DNA of 14,474 nt from an uncultured Burkholderiales bacterium (GCA_903856995.1 CAIODK010000057.1:1-14474); one strand, 5' to 3'. Positions 1-7,429 are shown, counted from the first letter of the stretch. The notes: a model not told the origin generated them from the letters alone. Numbers and translations: made by a program.

Positions 1-75
1 GGTTTGCGCGCCTCGATCCAGTTGTTGCCCAACGATGTGGAAGCGCACATCGATGACCCGCTAGACGTGGCATGA
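1..75 (+). CDS. 3' end of an unidentified upstream gene (partial)
   Basis: Frame 1 is open from the first base and encodes 24 residues, ending in DDPLDVA before a TGA stop. That stop overlaps the dtd start as ATGA (72-75), the usual arrangement of translationally coupled genes, so this is very probably the last part of a real gene cotranscribed with dtd. The tail is acidic and resembles no C-terminus I recognise. It is not the S4-domain end of tyrosyl-tRNA synthetase, a gene that can neighbour dtd. No function is assigned. Confidence 0.6.
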   Translation, partial: GLRASIQLLPNDVEAHIDDPLDVA

Positions 76-518
76 AAACCGTCCTGCAGCGCGTCAGCGA
101 AGCCCGCGTTGTCGTCGACGGTCAGACCGTCGGTGAGATCGACCAAGGTTTGCTGGTGTTGCTGTGCGCTGAGCGCGGCGATACCGAAGCCGTGGGTCAA
201 AAGATGCTCGACAAAATACTCAAGTTGCGCATCTTCTACGATGACGCAGGCAAGATGAACCGGAGCGTGGTGGACGTGAATGGCGGCTTGTTGGTGGTGA
301 GCCAATTCACCTTAGCGGCCGACACGAGCAGCGGCACGCGCCCAAGCTTTACGCAGGCGGCCCCAGCAGACGAGGGGCGGCGTTTGTATGACGCCTTTGT
401 GGCCCAAGCCGAAGCCCAGCACGCACGCGTGCAAACTGGCATCTTTGGCGCAGATATGAAGGTGCATTTGGTGAACGATGGCCCAGTGACCATCCCAATC
501 ACGATAATCGGTGCATGA
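72..518 (+). CDS. dtd: D-aminoacyl-tRNA deacylase
   Basis: Hydrolyses the ester bond of D-aminoacyl-tRNAs (and mischarged glycyl-tRNA-Ala in the wider family), recycling tRNA in the cytoplasm and keeping D-residues out of proteins. The 148-residue length matches the family (about 145). The two signature motifs are present: SQFTL (residues 77-81), followed by GTRPSF, which supplies the catalytic threonine region, and NDGPVT near residues 135-140, the second half of the substrate pocket formed across the homodimer. The N-terminus MKTVLQRVSEARVVVDG is typical of Dtd. The start ATG overlaps the previous stop and the gene's TGA overlaps the dbpA ATG (515-518), so the three genes look translationally coupled. 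The phrase LLCAERGDTE replaces the commoner LLGVEKGDTE; otherwise nothing is unusual. Confidence 0.96.
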   Translation: MKTVLQRVSEARVVVDGQTVGEIDQGLLVLLCAERGDTEAVGQKMLDKILKLRIFYDDAGKMNRSVVDVNGGLLVVSQFTLAADTSSGTRPSFTQAAPADEGRRLYDAFVAQAEAQHARVQTGIFGADMKVHLVNDGPVTIPITIIGA

Positions 519-1927
519 CCGATACAAAAACCACCGCCAGTTCGTTTGCTACTTTGAGCCTCGCGGCCTCTTCCCTCGATAACCTGACGCAGCTGGGCTA
601 TACCCAGATGACCCCCATCCAAGCCGCGAGCCTGCCCCTTGCCTTGGCAGGGCGCGACCTGATTGCCCAAGCCAGCACCGGCAGCGGCAAGACCGCTGCC
701 TTTGGCATCCCCTTGGTTGAAAAACTGGACGCCACGTTGTTTGATGCCCAAGCCATGGTGCTGTGCCCCACGCGCGAGCTGGCAGACCAAGTGACCCAAG
801 AAATTCGACGCTTGGCGCGCGCGGTGGGCAACATCAAAGTCGTCACGCTGTGCGGCGGTGTGGCGTTGCGGGGCCAAACCCTCAGCCTAGAACACGGCGC
901 ACATGTGGTGGTGGGAACGCCCGGCCGCATCATGGACCATTTAGAGCGCGGCTCACTCAGCCTGCAGGGCTTGAAGATGCTGGTGCTCGACGAGGCCGAC
1001 CGCATGCTGGACATGGGCTTCTTTGATGACATCGCCAAAGTGGCACGTCAGTGCCCCAGAGACCGTCAAACCTTGTTGTTCTCGGCCACCTACCCCGAAG
1101 GCATTGCCAAGCTCGCCTCGCAATTCATGCGCGAGCCGCAAACCATCAAAGTGCAAGCGCAACACGACGCACAAAAGATCAAACAGATTTTTTATGAGGT
1201 CAAGAACAGCGAGCGCCTGCATGTGGTCTCTCAGCTCCTCAACCACTTCCGCCCTGAGTCGAGCTTGGCGTTTTGCAACACCAAGCAGCAATGCCGTGAT
1301 TTGGTGGCGGTGCTGCAAGCGCAGGGCTTCAGTGCGTTGGCCTTGTTTGGTGAGTTGGAGCAGCGTGAGCGTGACCAAGTGTTGGTTCAGTTTGCCAACC
1401 GCAGCTGCTCGGTGTTGGTCGCGACCGATGTGGCGGCGCGTGGCTTGGACGTGGCCAACTTAGAAGCCGTGATCAACGTGGACGTAACGCCGGACACCGA
1501 GGTGCACATCCACCGCATTGGCCGCACAGGCCGAGGTGATGCCGAAGGTTTAGCCTTGTCGCTGGCCAGCATGGACGAGATGGGCAACGTGGGCAAGATT
1601 GAGCACATGCAAGGGCGCGAGTCCACATGGGCGCTGGTCAGCAGCTTGACGCCAGCGCCGGGTGGGCTCTTGCAGCCGCCCATGGCGACACTGCAAATCG
1701 TGGGTGGCCGCAAAGAGAAAATTCGCGCAGGCGATGTGCTGGGCGCGTTGACTGGCGACGCTGGATTCTCCAAAGAGCAGGTGGGTAAGATCAATGTGAA
1801 CGAGTTCTCCACCTACGTGGCGGTGGACCGCAGCATTGCGCGTGAAGCGGTTCAGCGTTTGAGCGTCGGCCGCGTCAAAGGCAAGACGGTGCGCGTGCGG
1901 ATGCTCGAAGACGCGTCAGGCCGTTAA
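515..1927 (+). CDS. dbpA: ATP-dependent RNA helicase DbpA
   Basis: DEAD-box helicase that remodels 23S rRNA around hairpin 92 during late 50S subunit assembly. All core motifs are visible: Q motif around residues 28-40 (GYTQMTPIQ), motif I ASTGSGKT (53-60), PTREL (85-89), TPGR (135-138), DEAD (159-162), SAT (190-192), ATDVAARGLD (303-312) and HRIGRTGR (333-340). The C-terminal 80 residues hold the DbpA RNA-binding RRM-like domain (KIRAGDVLGALTGDAGF, about 402-418, then an ending rich in basic residues near GRVKGKTVRVR), which separates DbpA from RhlE, SrmB and DeaD. Length (470 aa) is normal for DbpA. It overlaps dtd by 4 bp. Its TAA stop overlaps the stop of the convergent glycosyltransferase gene within TTAA (1924-1927). 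Confidence 0.95.
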   Translation: MTDTKTTASSFATLSLAASSLDNLTQLGYTQMTPIQAASLPLALAGRDLIAQASTGSGKTAAFGIPLVEKLDATLFDAQAMVLCPTRELADQVTQEIRRLARAVGNIKVVTLCGGVALRGQTLSLEHGAHVVVGTPGRIMDHLERGSLSLQGLKMLVLDEADRMLDMGFFDDIAKVARQCPRDRQTLLFSATYPEGIAKLASQFMREPQTIKVQAQHDAQKIKQIFYEVKNSERLHVVSQLLNHFRPESSLAFCNTKQQCRDLVAVLQAQGFSALALFGELEQRERDQVLVQFANRSCSVLVATDVAARGLDVANLEAVINVDVTPDTEVHIHRIGRTGRGDAEGLALSLASMDEMGNVGKIEHMQGRESTWALVSSLTPAPGGLLQPPMATLQIVGGRKEKIRAGDVLGALTGDAGFSKEQVGKINVNEFSTYVAVDRSIAREAVQRLSVGRVKGKTVRVRMLEDASGR

Positions 1928-3447
1928 TTGGTGCAGCGCACTTCACCGCAGTAGTGTTCGCAAAACGGGCACCCCGTCATGGGCAGCCATGACGGAATTT
2001 GGTGACGCTTTTGGAAGATGTCTTTGAGCACGGTGTCGCGGTACACCGTCCATTTGAAGTTTTTGCCCTCCACCGCATAGAACGGCACCTCATTTTGAGA
2101 GACCGTGATGAGCGATACATGGTCAAAGTAAGCGCTGTAGTCGTCTAAGTTGGGCTGGCTAAATCCGATGATGCGGATGGTCTTGCCATCAAAGTCAGCA
2201 AAGTTCACCAACAAGTCGTCTTGACGTGCGTGGAAGCTGCCTGTGCCAAACACCGGCACATAGGTTTTAAGCGTTTGGCCATAGATGGCCGCCGGCGTGT
2301 AGGACGTCGCCATCAACACGGTGTCGGGTGCTTGAACTTGCGCCAATAACGCTTGCGTGCGATAGCTGCGCACGATCTCTGGGTAAATCTTGGCGCTCTT
2401 CCAGTCTGAGAGTTGTGAGCCATACATCGCTGCCAAAGCGATCAAATGCGCGCCTAAGAAGACGCCCATCCAAATGCTGCAACGCTTGAGTTGTGGCGTG
2501 GGCAAAGCCAAGGCCAGCGCCACAAAAAACAGCGGGTAGACGTTGAGCACCCAATGCAAGCCCACTACTTTCTTGAGGGCAATCAGCGCAAAGAACGCGA
2601 AGGGCACCACGATGAGTGTGGTCAGCAATTTGTGTTGACGCGCAACGGTCGCGACCGCGTGGCGTTCTTTCCATGCGAGCCACACAAAGCCAGGGGTGAG
2701 CAGATAGGCCCAAGTCAGCAGATACAGCACAGGCTTGTGCCACTCGAACACTTCGCCTTGGTTGCGGTTGTACACATTGAACATGATGTTGGCCCAACCG
2801 TGGCCCATGTTCCACCACAGGTTAATCAGCGGGCCTGGCGTGGCAACCAGCACCAACAGTGCAAAGCCCAGCCAGCGTTCGCGACGCAAAGCCATGAAGT
2901 ACACCAAGTACGCCGACCCGATCACAACCGCAAAGTATTTGGACAAAAAGGCGAGCCCTAAGCACAGGCCGCTGAAAGCGTGCAGCGCATAAGTGCTGCG
3001 GTCTTGCAGGGGGCGGCGTTCAGCGCGGGCCAATGCGCAGATCGACAGAATCGACCAAAAAATCAAAGGCGTGTCGGTGGTGATGAGCGTGTTGAGCCAG
3101 TTGATGGGGGTGAGCCAAAACAACACAATGGCCCACGCCGTTTTCTCCCGATCAACGCCCGAGAAGCCCCACCACAAAGCCGCGCCTAAAGCCGTGGGAA
3201 GCAACAGGGCTGGGATGCGCATGGCGAAGGTGCTGTCTCCAAACAGATGGAGCATGGCGGCAATAGCCCAGCCTGCCATGGGGGGGTGGTCGTAATAGCC
3301 CCAGTCGGGGTACACGCCCCACCAATAGAAATACGCTTCATCGCCCGTGATGGGAAAGGTCGCGCCAATCCAAGCACGCACCAGCAACGACAAAACGCCC
3401 GTCCAGAGCAACAAACGAATCAGGGGCTGAGAGAGCGGTGCGTTCAT
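1924..3447 (-). CDS. GT39/ArnT-like membrane glycosyltransferase
   Basis: Polytopic membrane protein of the GT-C fold. The family transfers a sugar from a polyprenyl-phosphate donor to lipid or protein on the periplasmic side; donor and acceptor here are unknown. Numbered from a possible upstream TTG start at 3471, the first outward loop has ITGDEAYFYWW (acidic pair 44-45, typical of PMT/ArnT catalytic loops) followed by YYDHPP (59-64). Many hydrophobic segments follow, then a soluble C-terminal domain of about 130 residues. I prefer the ATG at 3447 (507 aa); the TTG at 3471 adds eight residues and overlaps the ybeY stop. Neither has a clear Shine-Dalgarno. The gene follows ybeY closely and is probably cotranscribed with it. 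The oddest part is the extreme C-terminus, where Cys 501, 504, 508 and 513 form a CxxCx3Cx4C cluster. Confidence 0.85.
   Translation of the reverse strand: MNAPLSQPLIRLLLWTGVLSLLVRAWIGATFPITGDEAYFYWWGVYPDWGYYDHPPMAGWAIAAMLHLFGDSTFAMRIPALLLPTALGAALWWGFSGVDREKTAWAIVLFWLTPINWLNTLITTDTPLIFWSILSICALARAERRPLQDRSTYALHAFSGLCLGLAFLSKYFAVVIGSAYLVYFMALRRERWLGFALLVLVATPGPLINLWWNMGHGWANIMFNVYNRNQGEVFEWHKPVLYLLTWAYLLTPGFVWLAWKERHAVATVARQHKLLTTLIVVPFAFFALIALKKVVGLHWVLNVYPLFFVALALALPTPQLKRCSIWMGVFLGAHLIALAAMYGSQLSDWKSAKIYPEIVRSYRTQALLAQVQAPDTVLMATSYTPAAIYGQTLKTYVPVFGTGSFHARQDDLLVNFADFDGKTIRIIGFSQPNLDDYSAYFDHVSLITVSQNEVPFYAVEGKNFKWTVYRDTVLKDIFQKRHQIPSWLPMTGCPFCEHYCGEVRCTN
1974..1995. repeat. 9-bp perfect inverted repeat (stem-loop) past the dbpA stop
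   Basis: The arms CCGTCATGG (1974-1982) and CCATGACGG (1987-1995) are perfect reverse complements around a 4-base loop, GCAG. The element starts 46 bp after the dbpA stop and lies inside the 3' coding end of the convergent glycosyltransferase gene. No T-tract follows on either strand, so it is not a textbook intrinsic terminator. It could protect or end the dbpA transcript, or be a by-product of coding sequence. Confidence 0.5.
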
Positions 3448-3467
3448 GGTGGGGGCAGTGGGGTCAA

Positions 3468-3920
3468 TCAATAAGGGCAGGGCAGACCGAGGTCGGCCAT
3501 GATGAACATCTCTAGCGTTTCCATCTCGTTGGCATCGGCTTCGGAGGTTTCGTGGTCGTAGCCTTGGGCGTGGAGCGCGCCGTGGATCAGCAAATGCGCG
3601 TAGTGCGTTTGCAGAGATTTACCTTGCTCTTTGGCTTCGCGTGCGACCACGGGGGCGCACAGCACGAGGTCGGCCATCACCATCGGGGCTTGGGCGTAAT
3701 CAAAGGTCAGCACATTGGTGGCGTAGCCTTTTTTGCGATAGCTGCTGTTCAGCGCTTGGCCTTCTTCGGCGTCGACGATGCGCACTGTCATTTCGGCATC
3801 ACAGGCCAAGGCACTGCGGATGCAGCGGTTCACAAAGGCGCGGGGCAGCGCGGCACGGTGCCGTGCGGCGTAGGGCACATCGCCAAATTGCAGGGTCAGG
3901 TCTAGGGTGGGCAGTGCCAT
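3468..3920 (-). CDS. ybeY: Endoribonuclease YbeY (rRNA maturation factor)
   Basis: Zinc-dependent single-strand endoribonuclease required for 16S rRNA 3'-end maturation and 70S ribosome quality control. The 150-residue protein carries the family's metal-binding motif HGALHAQGYDH at residues 113-123, with His113, His117 and His123 as zinc ligands, and the upstream segment RKKGYATNVLTFDY (62-75), typical of YbeY (usual form YR..d.pTDVLSF). The reading frame is open upstream as far as 4082, but that part overlaps phoH in another frame and its composition is a shadow. The ATG at 3920, giving MALPTLDLTLQ, fits the family. It lies 4 bp after the phoH stop, the conserved phoH-ybeY order. No good Shine-Dalgarno is visible, so translational coupling with phoH is likely. 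Confidence 0.95.
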   Translation of the reverse strand: MALPTLDLTLQFGDVPYAARHRAALPRAFVNRCIRSALACDAEMTVRIVDAEEGQALNSSYRKKGYATNVLTFDYAQAPMVMADLVLCAPVVAREAKEQGKSLQTHYAHLLIHGALHAQGYDHETSEADANEMETLEMFIMADLGLPCPY

Positions 3921-3924
3921 ATTT

Positions 3925-4884
3925 TTAAGATTGTTTGCGTGAAGGAGCGCCGGTGGTGGCTGAGCGTTGGGCGTCATACGCGTCGACGATGCGGGCCACC
4001 AGCGGGTGGCGCACCACGTCGGCGGTGGTGAAGCGGGTGACTGAAATGCCTTTGACGCGTTTGAGCACACGCTCGGCATCAATCAATCCGCTGAGTTGGC
4101 CTTTGGGCAAATCAATCTGGCTGACGTCGCCGGTCACCACCGCTTTGGCCCCAAAGCCAATGCGGGTCAGGAACATCTTCATTTGTTCGGGCGTGGTGTT
4201 TTGCGCTTCGTCCAAGATGATGAAGGCGTTGTTGAGGGTGCGCCCGCGCATGAAGGCCAGTGGCGCGATTTCAATCGCGTTGCGCTCGAACGCTTTTTGC
4301 ACGCGGTCGTAGCCCATCAGGTCATACAGCGCGTCGTAGAGGGGACGCAAATACGGATCCACCTTTTGGCCCAAGTCGCCGGGCAAGAAGCCGAGCTTTT
4401 CACCCGCTTCCACGGCGGGGCGGGTCAACACAATCCGCTGAACGGCGCTGCGTTCCAGTGCGTCTACGGCGCAGGCCACCGCCAAATAGGTTTTGCCTGT
4501 GCCCGCGGGGCCAATGCCAAAGCTGATGTCGTGCTCGGCAATGTTGTCTAAGTAAGCCGTTTGCGTGGGGGTGCGCGGGCGCAAGTCGGTGCGCCGCGTT
4601 TGCAGGGTGGCAACGTCATCGCCGTCCATGCCACTGTCGCCGGCCAGCATGAGCTGCACTTGTTCGGGTGGGATGGCGCGTCCAGCGCGCTCGTACATGG
4701 CTTGCAACACTTCCATGGCGCGGGTGGCTTTGGCCTTGTGGCCATCGACTTTGAATTGTTCGTGGCGGTGGGCGATTTTCACGTCCAAGGCCAGCTCGAT
4801 GGTTCGCAAATGTGCGTCGGTGGGGCCGCACAGATGCGACAGGCGGGTGTTGTTATGCGGGGTGAAGGTGTGGCGAAGAATCAA
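3925..4884 (-). CDS. phoH: PhoH-family ATPase (YbeZ)
   Basis: P-loop ATPase with an N-terminal nucleic-acid-binding (KH-like) region and a C-terminal PhoH domain. In the family it is the functional and genetic partner of YbeY in RNA processing. Walker A is GPAGTGKT (about residues 124-131), Walker B is IILDEAQN (about 221-228), and TGDVSQIDLP follows as the sensor-like motif. The 319-residue length is normal for the short PhoH/YbeZ form. The best start is a TTG at 4884, giving MILRHTFTPHNN, which matches the N-terminus I expect for Burkholderiales homologues. The frame stays open upstream, but no ATG occurs before the divergent ruvA gene. This leaves 27 bp between the two start codons. The stop lies 4 bp before ybeY. 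Confidence 0.94.
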   Translation of the reverse strand: MILRHTFTPHNNTRLSHLCGPTDAHLRTIELALDVKIAHRHEQFKVDGHKAKATRAMEVLQAMYERAGRAIPPEQVQLMLAGDSGMDGDDVATLQTRRTDLRPRTPTQTAYLDNIAEHDISFGIGPAGTGKTYLAVACAVDALERSAVQRIVLTRPAVEAGEKLGFLPGDLGQKVDPYLRPLYDALYDLMGYDRVQKAFERNAIEIAPLAFMRGRTLNNAFIILDEAQNTTPEQMKMFLTRIGFGAKAVVTGDVSQIDLPKGQLSGLIDAERVLKRVKGISVTRFTTADVVRHPLVARIVDAYDAQRSATTGAPSRKQS

Positions 4885-4887
4885 GTC

Positions 4888-4893
4888 GATAAT
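4888..4893 (+). promoter_or_regulatory. Possible -10 box for ruvAB
   Basis: GATAAT, one mismatch from the consensus TATAAT, sits 18 bases before the ruvA ATG in the 27-bp phoH/ruvA divergent gap. No recognisable -35 TTGACA lies 16-18 bp upstream (that sequence would fall in the phoH coding region), so support is weak. If it is used, the ruvAB leader would be only about 12 nt, holding the AAAAGG Shine-Dalgarno. Confidence 0.3.
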
Positions 4894-4911
4894 CTCTAAA
4901 AAGGTCCCCCA

Positions 4912-5484
4912 ATGATAGGCAAGTTAACAGGCATCCTCAGCGAGAAAAATCCACCCCAGGTTTTGGTGGATTGCCACGGTGTGGGCTACGACGTCGATGT
5001 GCCCATGAGCACTTTCTACAACCTACCCGCTCTGGGTGAGCGCGTGTCGCTGCTAACGCACTTTGTGGTGCGCGAAGACGCGCAAATTTTGTTTGGTTTT
5101 GGCACCGCTTCTGAACGTGCCACGTTTCGTTTGCTCATCAAAATCTCAGGCGTTGGGCCTCGCATGGCCCTCGGCATCTTGAGCGGTTTGAGTGCCGACG
5201 AGCTGGCGCGTGCCGTGTCGGACCAAGACGCGGGGCGCCTGACCAAAGTACCAGGCATTGGCAAGAAAACCGCTGAGCGCTTGTTGTTAGAGCTCAAAGG
5301 CAAGTTGGGCGCAGACCTGGGCCCCAATCTGTTTGCTACCCCTGATCACCAAACAGACATCTTGCAAGCCTTGCTGGCGCTGGGCTACAGCGACAAAGAG
5401 GCTTCTGCGGCGCTCAAGGCTTTGCCTGCCGATGTGGGTGTGAGCGACGGCATCAAGCTGGCGCTGAAATCGTTGGCGAGATAA
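4912..5484 (+). CDS. ruvA: Holliday junction branch-migration subunit RuvA
   Basis: DNA-binding subunit of the RuvAB branch-migration motor. Tetramers hold the four-way junction open while RuvB hexamers pump the arms. The 190 residues show the three-domain RuvA plan: an N-terminal OB fold (MIGKLTGILSEKNPPQVLVDCHGVGYDV) with the acidic pin residues Glu55 and Asp56 in REDAQILFGF; tandem helix-hairpin-helix motifs ISGVGPRMA (78-86) and VPGIGKKTAERL (113-124); and a C-terminal RuvB-binding domain from about residue 145, including ALLALGYSDKEA. An AAAAGG Shine-Dalgarno lies about 7 bp before the ATG. ruvB begins 3 bp after the stop. No ruvC is in the window. Confidence 0.97.
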   Translation: MIGKLTGILSEKNPPQVLVDCHGVGYDVDVPMSTFYNLPALGERVSLLTHFVVREDAQILFGFGTASERATFRLLIKISGVGPRMALGILSGLSADELARAVSDQDAGRLTKVPGIGKKTAERLLLELKGKLGADLGPNLFATPDHQTDILQALLALGYSDKEASAALKALPADVGVSDGIKLALKSLAR

Positions 5485-5487
5485 ACC

Positions 5488-6543
5488 ATGAGCATTCAAA
5501 CGGATGATTTCGCGCCGACGCCGGTTCCGTCCCGCGTGGTGTCTGCCGCCCCTGTTTCGCCGCATGAAGAGGCAATTGAACGCGCCTTGCGCCCCAAGCT
5601 CTTGCAAGATTATGTGGGCCAGATGAAGGTGCGCGAGCAGCTGGAAATCTTCATTGGCGCAGCGCGTAAACGCGGCGAAGCGTTGGACCACGTGTTGTTG
5701 TTCGGCCCCCCGGGTTTGGGCAAAACAACGCTGAGCCACATCATTGCGCAAGAGCTGGGCGTGAACCTGCGCTCCACCAGTGGGCCCGTGCTTGAAAAAC
5801 CCAAGGACTTGGCCGCGTTGCTGACCAGCCTTGAGAAGAACGATGTGCTGTTCATTGATGAGATTCACCGACTCTCGCCCGTGGTGGAAGAGATTTTGTA
5901 TCCCGCGCTCGAGGACTACCAAATTGACATCATGATTGGTGAAGGCCCAGCGGCCCGCAGCATCAAGCTCGACTTGCAGCCCTTCACTTTGGTGGGCGCC
6001 ACCACCCGCGCGGGCATGTTGACCAACCCCTTGCGGGACCGTTTTGGCATTGTGTCGCGCCTAGAGTTCTACACCGCCGAAGAGCTGCAACGCATCGTGG
6101 TGCGCAGTGCGGGCTTGCTGGACACGCCGATGGATGTGTCGGGTGGGTTTGAGATCGCGCGCCGCTCACGCGGCACGCCGCGCATTGCGAACCGCTTGCT
6201 GCGCCGCGTGCGTGACTACGCGGATGTGAAAGGCACGGGCCGCATCACCGAAGAGATCGCCCAAAAGGCTTTGGCCATGTTGGACGTCGATCCACAAGGC
6301 TTTGACTTGATGGACCGCAAACTGCTCGAAGCAGTGATCCACCGCTTTGATGGTGGCCCTGTGGGGTTGGACAACATCGCGGCCAGCATTGGCGAAGAGC
6401 GGGACACCATCGAAGACGTGATTGAACCGTATTTGATTCAGCAAGGCTTCTTGCAGCGCACCCCGCGTGGGCGCATTGCCACCTTGGCTGCGTATCGGCA
6501 CTTGGGCGTGACACCTCCGAAAACAGAGGGCGGCTGGTCCTAG
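5488..6543 (+). CDS. ruvB: Holliday junction DNA helicase RuvB
   Basis: Hexameric AAA+ ATPase that drives branch migration with RuvA. Seen in the 351 residues: Walker A GPPGLGKT (73-80), Walker B LFIDEIHRL (121-129), sensor 1 GATTRAGML (170-178), arginine finger in RDRFG (183-187), a sensor 2 region near RGTPRIANRLLRR (228-240), and the C-terminal winged-helix DNA-binding domain ending in RTPRGR (324-329). The first 24 residues form a variable, proline-containing leader before the conserved EEAIERALRPK. The gene starts 3 bp after ruvA, so the two are cotranscribed. Its TAG stop is separated by one base from the stop of the convergent hydrolase gene. Confidence 0.97.
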   Translation: MSIQTDDFAPTPVPSRVVSAAPVSPHEEAIERALRPKLLQDYVGQMKVREQLEIFIGAARKRGEALDHVLLFGPPGLGKTTLSHIIAQELGVNLRSTSGPVLEKPKDLAALLTSLEKNDVLFIDEIHRLSPVVEEILYPALEDYQIDIMIGEGPAARSIKLDLQPFTLVGATTRAGMLTNPLRDRFGIVSRLEFYTAEELQRIVVRSAGLLDTPMDVSGGFEIARRSRGTPRIANRLLRRVRDYADVKGTGRITEEIAQKALAMLDVDPQGFDLMDRKLLEAVIHRFDGGPVGLDNIAASIGEERDTIEDVIEPYLIQQGFLQRTPRGRIATLAAYRHLGVTPPKTEGGWS

Positions 6544-6544
6544 G

Positions 6545-7429
6545 CTAGCCTTCTAATTGGTGGATGACCCAGTGGATGACGGCTGGATGAATGCACATTT
6601 GCAAGTGGCCCACGCCCTCGAACACCGTGGCGGTGATGCCGGGTAACACTTGGGCGCGTTGCGGATAGACGATGCTGTCTTGTGGCGTCAGTGTCATGTG
6701 TATCAAAGCGCGTGTGGCCGCTGTTTCGCTCGCTGCTAGGTCTGCCAGCCATGCACTTTGCCAGCGCATTTGCTGCACATTGATGTCGCGCATGCCCTCT
6801 GCCAATTGGGTGCCAACATGAGGGGTGCCTAATGTGATGACCTGCGCCACATGCTTTGTGCCATAGGCGCGCATCCATGCACGAATAGCCAAACCTCCCA
6901 TGCTGTGCCCTATTAGCGCCACGCGTGGCGCGCCGGTGTGTTGCAGCAGGGCTTGCACGGCAGCTTCAATGTGGGGTGCGTAGTTGTCAATCGAAGTCAC
7001 CAGCGGTTCTAGATCGATCGCGATCACAGCATGGCCATGCGCGCGCAAGGCGGTGGCCATGTCTCTCCAAACGCCGTGATTGCAAAAATAGCCATGTACC
7101 AAAACCACCGGTGTTCTACCTTGGTCGGCCAAAGGCAGGACGACAACCGACGCTTGGTTGGCCCAAGGTTGACGCAGGGCATAAGTCACTGCGGTTGCGT
7201 GAATTTCCCCTAGCAAGGATCGCCACCACAGGTGGGAGGGTTCACGCCAGTCGCGAGACCACAGCGCGGTCAGTGTCACCATCAAAATCGCGATAGAAAA
7301 TGACAGAAGAACGTACACAGCCACGGCAGCCCAAATGGGCCAATGCCAATTGCTTGTGAGCCAATAGATCAGCCCCGCCGCCACGAGGAATTGCGCGAAA
7401 AGCCACCGTCTTAATGATTGGGCCAGCAT
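6545..7429 (-). CDS. Membrane-anchored alpha/beta hydrolase (lipase/esterase-like)
   Basis: A 294-residue serine hydrolase. The oxyanion-hole motif VLVHGYF (109-115), nucleophile elbow GHSMGG (174-179, Ser176), probable acid Asp251 in LTPQDSIVYP and probable His275 in GVGHLQM form a complete catalytic triad of the triacylglycerol lipase/esterase type. Two hydrophobic segments (about 11-26 and 31-57) precede the catalytic domain. Basic residues flank the pair on both ends (RR at 7-8; R59, R62), which by the positive-inside rule suggests a membrane hairpin with the enzyme in the cytoplasm, unlike secreted lipases. The substrate is unknown. The gene lies 41 bp downstream of the histidine phosphatase on the same strand and is probably in its operon. 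No strong Shine-Dalgarno precedes the ATG. Confidence 0.85.
   Translation of the reverse strand: MLAQSLRRWLFAQFLVAAGLIYWLTSNWHWPIWAAVAVYVLLSFSIAILMVTLTALWSRDWREPSHLWWRSLLGEIHATAVTYALRQPWANQASVVVLPLADQGRTPVVLVHGYFCNHGVWRDMATALRAHGHAVIAIDLEPLVTSIDNYAPHIEAAVQALLQHTGAPRVALIGHSMGGLAIRAWMRAYGTKHVAQVITLGTPHVGTQLAEGMRDINVQQMRWQSAWLADLAASETAATRALIHMTLTPQDSIVYPQRAQVLPGITATVFEGVGHLQMCIHPAVIHWVIHQLEG

Noticed and set aside
3280..3286. G7/C7 homopolymer in the glycosyltransferase gene
   Set aside because: Encodes the conserved His-Pro-Pro motif region; explained by proline codons and not a convincing phase-variation tract.
3921..4082. N-terminal extension of ybeY
   Set aside because: Overlaps phoH coding sequence and adds a Pro/Ser/Trp-rich stretch unlike YbeY; the ATG at 3920 fits the family.
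5287..5922. 211-residue open frame antisense to ruvA/ruvB
   Set aside because: Arg/Gln/His-rich shadow of well-conserved genes, with no independent signals.
6561..6590. TGGATGA repeated three times at 11-12 bp spacing
   Set aside because: Falls in the coding end of the hydrolase, where it encodes repeated V-I-H residues; three short copies are not enough to call a repeat array or binding sites.
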